The notes below the pieces were generated by a model. It was not told the origin of the DNA, searched no databases, and worked only from the letters and a program-made list of their open reading frames with translations. The position numbers and the translations under genes are program-made. This document shows positions 53,287 to 62,244 of a DNA stretch of 64,000 nucleotides, in pieces. This DNA is from Saccharibacillus soli (GTDB lineage Bacteria; Bacillota; Bacilli; Paenibacillales; Paenibacillaceae), in NCBI GenBank assembly GCA_002189105.1, contig NIOB01000006.1, positions 124,001-188,000 of the forward strand, written 5' to 3'. The stretch's first letter is position 1. Each line of letters begins with the position of its first letter.

Positions 53287-53856
53287 ATGAAACGCATCAA
53301 TACCACCCACTTCGCTATCTTGGGACTGCTGCGGATCAAGCCGATGAGCGCCTACGAACTTGTGAAGTTTTCCAAGGAAAGCATCGGCTTGTTCTGGAAC
53401 GAGTCCTATGGGCATATCCACAAGAGCATCAAGCAGTTGGAGAGCGAAGGTGACGTGGAAGTTGTGGAAGAAGCGGCTACGGGCAGGCGCAAGATTGTGT
53501 ATGGGGTGACGGAGCAGGGACGCGAACGGCTGGATGCCTGGCTCGTGCTGCCGCCCGAGGAACCGGTGATGCGCAATGAGCTGCTGATGAAGCTGTTTGT
53601 TGCCGATGAGCAAAGACTGCCGGAGCTTATTGCTTTTATCGAAGAGGAAGAGAGCAACAGCAGGCAGCTGCTGGGTCTGCTTACGGACATCAAGGGCAGC
53701 ATCCCGGCTGGGGTCGGTCGTCAGGCGCAGCTGTGGCTGCTCACACTGGATTATGGAGAGCGGTATTTGAAGATGACTGTGGAATGGTGCCAACACGCAT
53801 TGGGAAGATTGAATCTAGCTGACGAAGGGCAGGAACCCAACCATGATTCAGAGTGA
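53287..53856 (+). CDS. PadR family transcriptional regulator
   Basis: 189 residues: PadR winged HTH (about 5-85; THFAILGLLRIKPMSAYEL, WNESYGHIHKSIKQLESEG) and a C-terminal Vir-type helical domain (about 95-180). ATG 53287 follows AGAGGTGA. Its end overlaps the next gene by 14 bases, so translation of the two is coupled. Confidence 0.88.
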   Translation: MKRINTTHFAILGLLRIKPMSAYELVKFSKESIGLFWNESYGHIHKSIKQLESEGDVEVVEEAATGRRKIVYGVTEQGRERLDAWLVLPPEEPVMRNELLMKLFVADEQRLPELIAFIEEEESNSRQLLGLLTDIKGSIPAGVGRQAQLWLLTLDYGERYLKMTVEWCQHALGRLNLADEGQEPNHDSE

Positions 53857-54571
53857 AAAAAGATCCAGCGGTGCGCTTCCGATTATGGTGGTGACGATCG
53901 CGGCGATTCTCGCTGCACCTCTGCTCCTCATGTTCAGACGCAGCCCGCTGTTGGAATGGAATGGATTTGAACGCGTCCTCTACAATACCGAACTGAGCTA
54001 CCAGCTTACGGCGCTGGCGCTTGCGTTCGTTATGATTGGGATCGTGTTTATGCTGACCGGTCGGGAAGGGCTGTCGTATCTAAGCTTGAGCAGACGAGAC
54101 GGCATCATCCGCCCGGAACCGTGGATCGGCATTAAGCCTAAGCCATCCGAGAGCTGGAAGAACCTCGGGCTTAATTTTGCCATCGTCATTACGCTGGTCA
54201 CGGCGATTGTGATCTACTTTCAGGTCGTGCAGGGGAAAAACGTCAGTCTTGATCTATTCCCGGGCATCCCGCTTATTCTGGCCTTTGCAGCAGTTAACGC
54301 TTTTTCCGAGGAGGTTCTGTTCCGCTTCTCATTCGTTGCTGTCGTGAGCCAAAAAGGTTATTCCCCGTATCTGGCACAGGGGCTTGGAGCCGTCGTATTC
54401 GGCACCGTCCATTACTTCGGCAATCCGGGCGGCCTTGTCGGCGTACTGATGGCGGCCTTTATCGGATGGTTTCTGGCCAAGTCGATGCTGGAAACCCGAG
54501 GTTTTTTCTGGGCGCTGCTCATTCACTTTTTGCAGGATGTGGTGATCTTTACTGCCTTGTTTATGGAGTAG
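53843..54571 (+). CDS. CPBP intramembrane metalloprotease (CAAX/Abi family)
   Basis: 242 residues with about seven membrane helices. Catalytic motif EExxxR is present in FSEEVLFRFSF (about 153-163), with VFGTVHYFGNP supplying a His and a third motif HFLQD. CPBP proteases process prenylated or bacteriocin-type peptides or act in self-immunity. Overlap with padR suggests it is the regulator's main target. Substrate unknown. Confidence 0.83.
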   Translation: MIQSEKRSSGALPIMVVTIAAILAAPLLLMFRRSPLLEWNGFERVLYNTELSYQLTALALAFVMIGIVFMLTGREGLSYLSLSRRDGIIRPEPWIGIKPKPSESWKNLGLNFAIVITLVTAIVIYFQVVQGKNVSLDLFPGIPLILAFAAVNAFSEEVLFRFSFVAVVSQKGYSPYLAQGLGAVVFGTVHYFGNPGGLVGVLMAAFIGWFLAKSMLETRGFFWALLIHFLQDVVIFTALFME

Positions 54572-54580
54572 AGGAATGAA

Positions 54581-54609
54581 TTGAATTTTGGGATGGGCAT
54601 TGCTATAAT
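54581..54609 (+). promoter_or_regulatory. Sigma-A promoter of antitoxin-like RNA
   Basis: TTGAAT (54581-54586), 17-base spacer, perfect TATAAT (54604-54609). Confidence 0.75.
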
Positions 54610-54615
54610 CAGGGT

Positions 54616-54751
54616 ATAAATGAGCAGCGCAAAAGGAGCCGTGCGTCAACACGACTCCCGATGCAATAGCCGCTTTTAAGGGCGGTTGGCTTTTGGGTGA
54701 GACCTACTATAAATAGACCGCTACCCTTGCAGAGGGCGGTCTATTTCTTTT
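54616..54751 (+). ncRNA. Candidate type I antitoxin RNA
   Basis: About 135 bases from the near-consensus promoter to a strong terminator (stem 54710-54725 with 54731-54745, then CTTTTT). It contains a second hairpin (GCCGC..GCGGTTGGC, about 54669-54692) and only a 19-codon frame, so it is probably non-coding. It lies opposite the 3' side of the holin-like toxin gene, the usual place for an antisense antitoxin. Confidence 0.5.
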
Positions 54752-54805
54752 TGTGGAAAGAAAGAATCAATACAACTAATCCCCTTTCAACTCTTAATCA
54801 AAGGC

Positions 54806-54856
54806 TTACGTTTTCCTAAAACGCACATGTTTCTGGTGCGATTTAGGGAAGCGTAA
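54806..54856. repeat. 21-bp imperfect inverted repeat beside the toxin gene
   Basis: 54806-54826 pairs with 54836-54856 around a nine-base loop with few mismatches. On the minus strand it begins just after the toxin stop, so it could end the toxin mRNA or be a small palindromic insertion that shortened the gene. Confidence 0.6.
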
Positions 54857-54864
54857 ACTTACCT

Positions 54865-54930
54865 TTAGTGTTGACAAGGGGCTAACGTTGCGAACGAGAT
54901 CATCAACATCAGTGCTTGGTAGATTTCCAC
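54865..54930 (-). CDS. Holin-like type I toxin, apparently truncated
   Basis: Short frame of 21 residues starting GTG after AAGGGAGGG (an ATG at 54936 is also in frame but touches the site). The start EIYQALMLMISFATL matches the widespread Firmicutes holin-like toxin peptides, which form a membrane helix and end in lysines at 30-40 residues. Here the frame stops after APCQH, so the helix is short and the basic tail absent. A minus-strand TATACT about 60 bases upstream could be its -10. Probably a degraded or weakened toxin. Confidence 0.5.
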   Translation of the reverse strand: MEIYQALMLMISFATLAPCQH

Positions 54931-55155
54931 AGGCATCCCTCCCTTCTGAAGGGAGATTAGCCGACCGCCCATATAAGCCTTTCTATTGCTTGATTAGTAT
55001 ATCATGCAAGCGTAAAAAAGTAATTATTCAATAACGTTTTTGCGCTATTTTATGGTGAGAAATACTAAAACGCCCATCCTCTTTTTCCCCGATCTGTGGT
55101 ACGCTTATTCGATACTCACATCGCATCAAGCGAGACCGAAGGAGCTACACTAACC

Positions 55156-56607
55156 ATGAACGAGCAAGCCTCTTTTTCTGAATATAAGCTGAGTCCCGAA
55201 ATTACCCGCGCCCTTGATACCTTGGGTTATCAATCCCCAACGCCCGTCCAGCAACAGGTCATCCCGCAGGCGCTTGCAGGCCGTGACGTTACCGTGAAGT
55301 CCCGTACCGGGAGCGGGAAGACGGCGGCTTACGGTATTCCACTCTGTGAACTTCTGGAATGGGAAGAAAGCCGTCCGCAGGCGCTGATCCTGACCCCGAC
55401 GCGAGAATTGGCCGATCAGGTCAAAGAAGACATCATGAATATCGGCCGCTTCAAAAGGATCAAAGCCGCGGCGATCTACGGCAAGCAGCCTTTTGATCGA
55501 CAGAAGCGCGAACTGATGCAGCGCAACCACGTCATCGTCGGCACGCCGGGACGCGTGATGGATCATATTGAGAAAGACACCATTGACCTTGAGCGGATTC
55601 AATATCTGGTGATTGATGAAGCCGACGAGATGCTGAGTATGGGCTTCATTGAGCAGTTGGAGAAGATTATCCGCGAACTGCCAACGGAGCGCGTAACCAT
55701 GCTGTTCTCCGCTACCCTGCCCAAGGACGTCGAACGCCTCTGCCACCGTTATATGAACAATCCAGTGGATATTGAGATCGGCTCCCCGGACGATAAACGT
55801 CAGACCCAGATTGAACATCGACTCTACCGGGTTGGCGAAAAGTCTAAACCGGCTCTCCTGCAAAAGGTGACGGTGGTTGAGAATCCGGACAGCTGTATGA
55901 TCTTCTGCCGAACCAAAGACAATGTGGATGCCGTCGCGCTTCAACTGGGACGTCTGGGTTACCCGGTAAACAAGATTCACGGCGGCATGGAGCAGGACGA
56001 CCGCAACCGCGTGATGAACGAATTCCGCAGCGGAAAGTTCCGCTACCTGGTAGCGACTGATGTGGCGGCGCGCGGCATCGACATTGACCGGATTACGCAT
56101 GTCATCAACTACGATCTGCCGATGGAAAAAGAAAGCTACGTGCATCGCACGGGGCGAACCGGACGTGCGGGTCAGAGCGGGATTGCCCTGACTTTTGCCA
56201 CGCCGTTTGAAGACAAGTTCCTGGGCGCGATTGAGAGCTACATCGGCTTTGAACTTCCGCGTGCCGAGGAGCCTTCCGACTACGCGGTTTCCGAAGCGCA
56301 GGCGGCGTTCGACCGCAAGCTTCGTGATCGCCCGGCGGCGAAGAAGACCAAGGGTGAGGAACTGAACGCCGACATCATGAAGCTGTATTTTAACGGCGGG
56401 AAGAAGAAAAAGCTGCGCCCGGTGGACTTCGTGGGCACCCTCGCCCGAATCGAAGGGATGACCGCAGAGGACATCGGGATCATCAGCGTGCAGGAGACCG
56501 TGACCTACGTAGATATTCTGAACGGCAAAGGCAGCAAGGTGCTGAAGGCCATGCAGGAGACGACCATAAAAGGGAAACTGCTTAAAGTGCAGAAGGCGCG
56601 GAGTTAG
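55156..56607 (+). CDS. dbpA: DEAD-box RNA helicase DbpA/YxiN
   Basis: 483 residues. RecA-like core with Q-motif (SPTPVQQQ), Walker [43 protein letters not shown] and [10 protein letters not shown], then the C-terminal RNA-binding domain (about 405-483) with [15 protein letters not shown]. The whole length matches B. subtilis YxiN, which binds hairpin 92 of 23S rRNA in 50S assembly. AAGGAG lies 11 bases before the ATG. Confidence 0.93.
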   Translation: MNEQASFSEYKLSPEITRALDTLGYQSPTPVQQQVIPQALAGRDVTVKSRTGSGKTAAYGIPLCELLEWEESRPQALILTPTRELADQVKEDIMNIGRFKRIKAAAIYGKQPFDRQKRELMQRNHVIVGTPGRVMDHIEKDTIDLERIQYLVIDEADEMLSMGFIEQLEKIIRELPTERVTMLFSATLPKDVERLCHRYMNNPVDIEIGSPDDKRQTQIEHRLYRVGEKSKPALLQKVTVVENPDSCMIFCRTKDNVDAVALQLGRLGYPVNKIHGGMEQDDRNRVMNEFRSGKFRYLVATDVAARGIDIDRITHVINYDLPMEKESYVHRTGRTGRAGQSGIALTFATPFEDKFLGAIESYIGFELPRAEEPSDYAVSEAQAAFDRKLRDRPAAKKTKGEELNADIMKLYFNGGKKKKLRPVDFVGTLARIEGMTAEDIGIISVQETVTYVDILNGKGSKVLKAMQETTIKGKLLKVQKARS

Positions 56608-56651
56608 TATTAAACATTCACTCGTCCTCAACGAAGGGAGCCTGCACATCC

Positions 56652-57359
56652 ATGAACGCCCAACAAGTCCTGAGCGAACTGCAATCTCTCGGTACGGAAC
56701 GCACCAAGAAGCGGTATTTGTCCGAAGGGGCGAAGGAGCCGCTGTTTGGGACGGCGACTGGAGCGATGAAGCCGATGTCCAAAGTCATTAAGAAAGATCA
56801 AGCGTTGGCTGAGGAGCTGTATGCGACCGGCAATTACGACGCGATGTATTTTGCCGGAGTGATCGCTGAACCTAAGGCCATGACGGAAGCGGATTTTGAG
56901 CGCTGGATCGATGCCGCCTATTTCTACATGATCGCTGACTTTATCGTAGCGGTGACGCTGTCGGAAACGGACATTGCGCAGGCAGTGGCAGACAAGTGGA
57001 TCGCAAGCGGGGAAGAGATGCGGATGTCCGCTGGGTGGAGCTGCTACTGTTGGCTGCTTGGCAGTCGGCCGGACGACGAATTTGATACGACCAGGCTGGA
57101 CGATAAGCTGGGGCTTGTGCAGAGCAGCATCCATCAGGCGCCCGAACGTGCCAAGTATGCGATGGCGAACTTTGTCTATACGGTAGGCGTTTCTTACATT
57201 CCGCTCAGTGAACGTGCGCTTGCTGCTGCGGAAGCGATCTCGCCCGTTGAAGTTGGAGCCGGAACGCGCAAGGTCAAGACTCTCCAGACAGCGGAGAACA
57301 TCAAGAAGGCGCTCGATAAGGGACAGCTCGGTTTTAAACGCAGACATGTGCGGTGTTAG
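56652..57359 (+). CDS. DNA alkylation repair protein (AlkD-like)
   Basis: 235 residues, helical HEAT-like repeats of the DNA alkylation repair family (LSELQSLGTERTKKRYLSEG at the start, NYDAMYFAGVIAEPKAMTEA in the middle). AlkC/AlkD glycosylases remove cationic alkylated bases without base flipping. AAGGGAG precedes the ATG; 44 bases after dbpA, perhaps co-transcribed. Confidence 0.8.
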   Translation: MNAQQVLSELQSLGTERTKKRYLSEGAKEPLFGTATGAMKPMSKVIKKDQALAEELYATGNYDAMYFAGVIAEPKAMTEADFERWIDAAYFYMIADFIVAVTLSETDIAQAVADKWIASGEEMRMSAGWSCYCWLLGSRPDDEFDTTRLDDKLGLVQSSIHQAPERAKYAMANFVYTVGVSYIPLSERALAAAEAISPVEVGAGTRKVKTLQTAENIKKALDKGQLGFKRRHVRC

Positions 57360-57425
57360 CGATGTTCGTTGTAGTTGGACCTTGTGATTGTTGTAATTGT
57401 TGTGATTGAAGTTGGGATTGAAATA

Positions 57426-57456
57426 GAAGCCTGCCGCAATAACGGCAGGCTTCTTG
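57426..57456. terminator. Terminator between convergent genes
   Basis: Eleven-bp stem GAAGCCTGCCG / CGGCAGGCTTC with a six-base loop; T-run is short on both sides. Confidence 0.65.
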
Positions 57457-57472
57457 GCGCATCTCTTCAAGT

Positions 57473-58384
57473 TTAAGTCTGCGTGCTCTCCAACTCCAGA
57501 TGCAGGAACTCGCAGACTTCTCCAATTCCAGGCAGTGCCTCCAGCAGGGCAAAGGTCTCACCCCCCCATTCGCCGTCCGGGTCCCAGACCTGTCTGCCGA
57601 TTTTGATCTGTCGGCTTCCTTTTCCATCGTCATCGATGTAATCCTGCATACGCGCACAGGCTTTTTCCACAAACCCTTCCGGCAGAGCCGTAGATCGGAG
57701 CTTCGACCAACCCACCAGGAAATTCAATCCACGCAGCAGATCGTATTCAAAGAACCTCGGAAAGCAGGGTTTCAACCAATCCGCATGGATGACCTGTCCG
57801 CTGCTTTTGCTGCACACCAACTGGTGTTCGATCAAGTAACGCGCTCCTTCGTCCAGAAAATGCAGCTCTTTTTCCGTAAAATCCCGCCCTTTTGTATGAG
57901 ACAAGACGACTTCGAGCGGAGGCAGCGTGGAAACTATGGAGCTTTTGTGCGAGTAGAGATAGGCGTCAGGATCGCAGTTCAGCCCGCCATCCGGCAGTTG
58001 GTGGGACAGCAGCCATTCACGAATCCAGGGCATCTCTCGTTCAAGATCGCATCCACAGGCCGACAGCACCTGGTAGAAAGTCGCCAGTTCACAGTGACAG
58101 CAATCCCAGAGGTCAAGATCTTCCGGGAGTACGGGAGCATCTTCGGTATGGATAACAAATTTGCGCCAGACTTGGGTATGCAGCAGATGTTTGGCTCGTT
58201 CGACAGCAGGGGCAGGAATAGATTTGGCTTCGCCCATCTCGTACAGCGCGGTCATGTGCCACCAGGCTCCATCCCACTTGCGCCGGCTGATCTCGTCAGA
58301 GTCGGAAGTGAACGATGAAGGGTTTTCCAGAAATCGAATAGAAGCTTCAATGGCAGTCGCCCTGTCCATTTTTAACGTCATCAT
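57473..58384 (-). CDS. Terpenoid-cyclase-fold (prenyltransferase-like) hypothetical protein
   Basis: 303 residues. Repeated helix pairs and GGLNCDPDAYLYSHKSS recall the alpha-toroid of squalene cyclases and prenyltransferases (WLLSHQLPDGGL, then WDPDGEWGGETFALLEAL). No DxDD or zinc site is clear, so a catalytic role is doubtful. GAGGAG lies just upstream of ATG 58384 (ATG 58381 is equally possible). Confidence 0.6.
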   Translation of the reverse strand: MMTLKMDRATAIEASIRFLENPSSFTSDSDEISRRKWDGAWWHMTALYEMGEAKSIPAPAVERAKHLLHTQVWRKFVIHTEDAPVLPEDLDLWDCCHCELATFYQVLSACGCDLEREMPWIREWLLSHQLPDGGLNCDPDAYLYSHKSSIVSTLPPLEVVLSHTKGRDFTEKELHFLDEGARYLIEHQLVCSKSSGQVIHADWLKPCFPRFFEYDLLRGLNFLVGWSKLRSTALPEGFVEKACARMQDYIDDDGKGSRQIKIGRQVWDPDGEWGGETFALLEALPGIGEVCEFLHLELESTQT

Positions 58385-58527
58385 GATTCTCCTCTGCACA
58401 GAAAGATAAAGCTACCATACCAGCCAGGCGTTTTTTTGAAAAGGAATTGGTTCTGGTGCATCCTGCTGGCTCCATGTATCATGAACTGCGATGAATGACG
58501 GTAGAAAATGCAGCATAAATAATGGGT

Positions 58528-58556
58528 TTGACAGCTTGGCAACATTGGCTCATAAT
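58528..58556 (+). promoter_or_regulatory. Sigma-A promoter of the ABC importer operon
   Basis: TTGACA (58528-58533), 17-base spacer, CATAAT (58551-58556), about 55 bases before the first gene. Confidence 0.8.
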
Positions 58557-58613
58557 CAATCCATACTAAATTCATCCGGTTTATAAGTTTTGGAGAAAAA
58601 GGGGGATTCAACG

Positions 58614-60245
58614 ATGTCTCGATTCAAAAGTTTTGCGGGAAAAGGGTTAAGTTTGGCGGTTATGGCCGTGTTCATGCTGGCGGTCATCGCAGGCTGCTCG
58701 GGTGCGGGTGGCAGTACAGCTGCCAAGACCGATACAACGTCGGCCAATGGCCAGTCGTCCAAGACGACAGAGCCAGCGGCTGAAGGCAAGACGGAAGCAG
58801 CGGATGGCGGCACATTCACCTATGCGCGCCCGGCAGCCGTCACTTCGTTTGATCTGCATAATGAGATTACGGCGAACAATGCGTTTGCGATTGATAAAGT
58901 GTTTGAACCCCTCGTCTCGTTCGACAAGGATGGCAAGATCGTGGACTGGCTGGCCAAGTCGCATGAAGTCAGCGCGGATGGTCTGACCTATACGTTCGTT
59001 CTGCGCGATGGCCTGAAATTCTCCGATGGCAAGGACGTTACGGCAAAAGACGCGGTCTTCTCGCTGAATCGTCACCTGAAAGTCGGCGGGCCTCTGGAGA
59101 TCTCCGCAAAGATTGGATCGGTGACTGCGAAGGATGACCATACACTGGTAGTGAAGCTAGAGCAGCCGTACACCCCGTTCCTGTCCGAGATGTCCAACTT
59201 CTCCAACGGGATTCTCCCCGATAACTTCGGCGGTAAGACAGAAGAAGAATTTTTCAAAAAGCCAATCGGTACGGGCCCTTTTGTGGTCGAGAACTGGGAC
59301 CCAACCGGAGATGTGACGTTCGTGAAGAACGAACATTATTGGCAGGAAGGCAAGCCGCATATCAACAAGCTGGTCTATAAGCTCGTCCAAGACGACAGCC
59401 AGGCGCTGAACCAGCTCAAAGCCGGCGAAGTGGATGGCATTGAATCTCTCGCTCTGCAAAATGCCCAAGAGCTGAAGAATGGTGACGGCACGGCGGTACT
59501 GACAAACGGAAGCTGGGTGACGGAGCAGCTGTTCTTCAATACGCTGGATGAGCATTTTGCTGACAAGCATGTCCGCCGTGCCCTGGCGCTGGCTCTGGAT
59601 CGTGACGGCCTGACCAAAGCGCTGACATTCGGTTATGCGCAGACCGCCAATTCGCTGCTGCCGACGACGATCCCTTATAACTCCAACGACAGCATCAAGC
59701 CGCTGAACTTCAATGTGGAAGAAGCCAAGAAGGAACTGGCGCAGTCCAAGTTCCCAACCGGTTTCTCCTCGACGCTGCTGGTCGCTTCGGGCAATGACAC
59801 CCGAGCGCAGGAAGCCCAGATTATTCAGGCGGCGGCGAAGACGATCGGAATCGATCTCAAGATTGAATCCGTCGAACTGGCGGCGTTCCGCGAGCGGTTC
59901 TTCGCCTATGACTTCTCCGCGATGCTCAACAGCGGACAGGCCGACTCGCCGGAAGCCAACTCGATCATCGCGTTCCAGACCGATCCGGACGGCTTCAGCA
60001 AATCGTATTGGACGCATTACACCAACGATCAAGTGACGAAGCTGCTCCGCGAAGGCCAGACAACGCCGGATGGAGAGGGTCGTCAGAAGATCTATGGCGA
60101 ACTGCTCCAGATTCTTGCCGACGATGTGCCTTATATTCCGCTGTACTACCCGGACATTATCAAAGGGGTGCGTTCTTCCGTGGAAGGATTGACCGTTCTG
60201 CCGAACGGCAGCCTGCGCTTTGAAGATGCACATATCGCCCAATGA
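58614..60245 (+). CDS. ABC transporter substrate-binding lipoprotein (SBP_bac_5)
   Basis: 543 residues. Lipoprotein signal with lipobox VIAGC (Cys about 28), a Ser/Thr/Ala linker and a family 5 solute-binding domain (FTYARPAAVTSFDLHN; GTGPFVVENWDPTGDVTFVKNEHYW). It binds peptides, nickel complexes or similar and delivers them to the permeases that follow. AAGGGGG is eight bases before the ATG. Its stop overlaps the next start (ATGA). Substrate unknown. Confidence 0.88.
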   Translation: MSRFKSFAGKGLSLAVMAVFMLAVIAGCSGAGGSTAAKTDTTSANGQSSKTTEPAAEGKTEAADGGTFTYARPAAVTSFDLHNEITANNAFAIDKVFEPLVSFDKDGKIVDWLAKSHEVSADGLTYTFVLRDGLKFSDGKDVTAKDAVFSLNRHLKVGGPLEISAKIGSVTAKDDHTLVVKLEQPYTPFLSEMSNFSNGILPDNFGGKTEEEFFKKPIGTGPFVVENWDPTGDVTFVKNEHYWQEGKPHINKLVYKLVQDDSQALNQLKAGEVDGIESLALQNAQELKNGDGTAVLTNGSWVTEQLFFNTLDEHFADKHVRRALALALDRDGLTKALTFGYAQTANSLLPTTIPYNSNDSIKPLNFNVEEAKKELAQSKFPTGFSSTLLVASGNDTRAQEAQIIQAAAKTIGIDLKIESVELAAFRERFFAYDFSAMLNSGQADSPEANSIIAFQTDPDGFSKSYWTHYTNDQVTKLLREGQTTPDGEGRQKIYGELLQILADDVPYIPLYYPDIIKGVRSSVEGLTVLPNGSLRFEDAHIAQ

Positions 60246-61231
60246 CCCAGACGCTTAGAAAGGCCCGCCGAGAGGCGGGCTTTCCGTCATCTTGGCGCTG
60301 GGTGGGCACTGCGCTGCTCAGGGCGCTGTTGGTCATTTTGTGTGTGACCACGGCGGTATTTTTCTTGATCCGAATCGTACCGGGCGATCCGGCCAAGATG
60401 ATCCTGGGCGAATATGCAACCGATGAATCGATCACGGCTCTGCGTCATACCCTGGGGCTGGATCTGTCGCTCTGGGAGCAGTTTGTTCGCTTTGTGCGTA
60501 TCCTGTTCACCCAGGGAGATACGGGCAATTCGATTGTCTCCGGCGTATCGGTGCGGCAGTTGATTGGTGATCGTGCGCCCGTTACGCTGCTGCTCATTGC
60601 CATGGCTGCCGTACTGGCTGTATGCATTTCGTTAATTCTGGCTGTGTTAGCCGCTACTCACAAAGACAAGTTATTGGATCATCTGATCCGTATTTTCCCT
60701 GCGATTACGCTGGGGATGCCCGTCTTCTGGGTGGGACTGCTGCTGATCCTGCTGTTTGGCGTTCGGCTGCATTGGTTTCCGGTTGGAGGGGTGCGGGAAG
60801 GATGGACGGGCATGCTGTACAGCCTGACGCTGCCTGCGATTACGGTTGCTTTTTCCCAGATTCCGACGCTGGTTCGTTCGCTTCGTGCGCAGATGCTGGA
60901 GGTGCTGGAATCGGACTTCGTGGTCACGCTGAAAGCTGCTGCCATTCCGCGCCATGCGATTTTGTTCAAGCATGTGCTGCGCAACTCGGCCCTGCCTACG
61001 CTGATGCTGCTTGGAGTCAATCTGTCCTATATGATCGGCGGTACGCTTGTGGTTGAGCAGGTCTTCGGGATCAAGGGCATCGGCAGTCTGCTGTTCACTT
61101 CCATATCGAGCCGGGATTTCCCTGTCATTCAGGGGATCGCGCTCTACTGCGCAGTGGCCGTTGTGGTGATTGGCCTGCTGGTCGAGATCTTCGCCTGGTG
61201 GCTGGACCCGAGAACGAAGGAGAAGCGATAA
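60242..61231 (+). CDS. ABC permease, DppB type
   Basis: 329 residues, six membrane helices. Family motifs: LIRIVPGDPAKMILGEYAT near the start, and the EAA loop (LKAAAIPRHAILFKHVLRNS) contacting the ATPases. Forms a heterodimer with the DppC-type protein. Starts within the stop of the binding-protein gene. Confidence 0.9.
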   Translation: MTQTLRKARREAGFPSSWRWVGTALLRALLVILCVTTAVFFLIRIVPGDPAKMILGEYATDESITALRHTLGLDLSLWEQFVRFVRILFTQGDTGNSIVSGVSVRQLIGDRAPVTLLLIAMAAVLAVCISLILAVLAATHKDKLLDHLIRIFPAITLGMPVFWVGLLLILLFGVRLHWFPVGGVREGWTGMLYSLTLPAITVAFSQIPTLVRSLRAQMLEVLESDFVVTLKAAAIPRHAILFKHVLRNSALPTLMLLGVNLSYMIGGTLVVEQVFGIKGIGSLLFTSISSRDFPVIQGIALYCAVAVVVIGLLVEIFAWWLDPRTKEKR

Positions 61232-61350
61232 GATGGGCGGTTATGAGGAAGGGATTGCTGAATCCACCAGTGCCAAGATTAACCGCATCAGGATCGATAA
61301 CGGTTTACTATCAATGGGCGAGCTGCTGGTGAAAAGAGAGGGGAAGGCAT

Positions 61351-62244
61351 ATGAAGATGGAGTCGATCTCGACGGAACCAATGGGTAAAATCGATCCGCT
61401 GCTGCCGTCAGGAAAAAGTGGACCGCGCGGTTGGAGCCGGATTCGCCGCATCCCGGCGCTGATGGCGGGGAGCATTATGCTGCTTGTGCTTGTCCTGCTG
61501 GCGATATTCATTCCATGGATCAGTCCGTTTGATCCGACGGCTCAGGATCTGGCTTCATTCCTGAAGCCGCCGTCTGCCGAACATTGGCTGGGCACCGATC
61601 AGCTGGGACGGGATCTGTTCACTCGTCTAATCTATGCGGCGCGCACCGATCTGGGCATCATGGTGCTGGCGGAGATTGTTCCCTTCTGTCTGGGCATCAC
61701 CGTCGGGATGATCGCCGGGTATTATGGAGGCTGGGTGAATACGATCGTGTCGCTGGTGACCGATACTTTTATCGCTTTTCCATTCTATCTGATCGTCATT
61801 ATCGTTGCGTTCGCCAGCGGCGCGGGAGCCAAAGGCATCTATATCACCTTCATGCTGGTCGGCTGGATCGTGTTCGCGCGCGTAACGCGGGGACTGGCGG
61901 CTTCATTGCGGGAGCAGGAGTGGATCGCTTCCGCGCAGACACTGGGGCTCCCCGGCTGGCGGATTCTCCTGCGCCACCTGCTGCCCAATATTCTGCCGCA
62001 GGCCGTCGTCGTGCTGATGACCGACATGGTGGGGGTGCTGGTAGCCATCGTGACCTTGGGGTATCTGGGGATTGGCATTGCGCCGCCCACGCCGGATTGG
62101 GGCACGATGATTGCTGATGGACAATCCTTTATGACCACAGCCTGGTGGTTATCGGCCGTTCCGGGCTTCGCGGTGGTCTACACGGGCATTGCACTGTCGC
62201 TATTGGGTGATGGACTGGCCGATCTGTGGAGGAGGAAATCATGA
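61351..62244 (+). CDS. ABC permease, DppC type
   Basis: 297 residues, six membrane helices, with HWLGTDQLGRDLFTRLIYAA (the DppC signature) and an EAA loop (SAQTLGLPGWRILLRHLLPN). GAGGGGAAGG precedes ATG 61351. A 119-base gap separates it from dppB; its stop overlaps the next start. Confidence 0.9.
   Translation: MKMESISTEPMGKIDPLLPSGKSGPRGWSRIRRIPALMAGSIMLLVLVLLAIFIPWISPFDPTAQDLASFLKPPSAEHWLGTDQLGRDLFTRLIYAARTDLGIMVLAEIVPFCLGITVGMIAGYYGGWVNTIVSLVTDTFIAFPFYLIVIIVAFASGAGAKGIYITFMLVGWIVFARVTRGLAASLREQEWIASAQTLGLPGWRILLRHLLPNILPQAVVVLMTDMVGVLVAIVTLGYLGIGIAPPTPDWGTMIADGQSFMTTAWWLSAVPGFAVVYTGIALSLLGDGLADLWRRKS

Noticed and set aside
54620-54679. 19-codon frame in the antitoxin-like RNA
   Set aside because: Hydrophilic, short, no usable ribosome spacing; the RNA itself is the better explanation.
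55150-56649. 499-codon minus-strand frame opposite dbpA
   Set aside because: Shadow of a full DEAD-box helicase.
61233-61388. 51-codon frame between the two permease genes, with AGGAG upstream
   Set aside because: Overlaps the DppC-type start and has no recognisable sequence; likely chance, though the ribosome-like site is notable.
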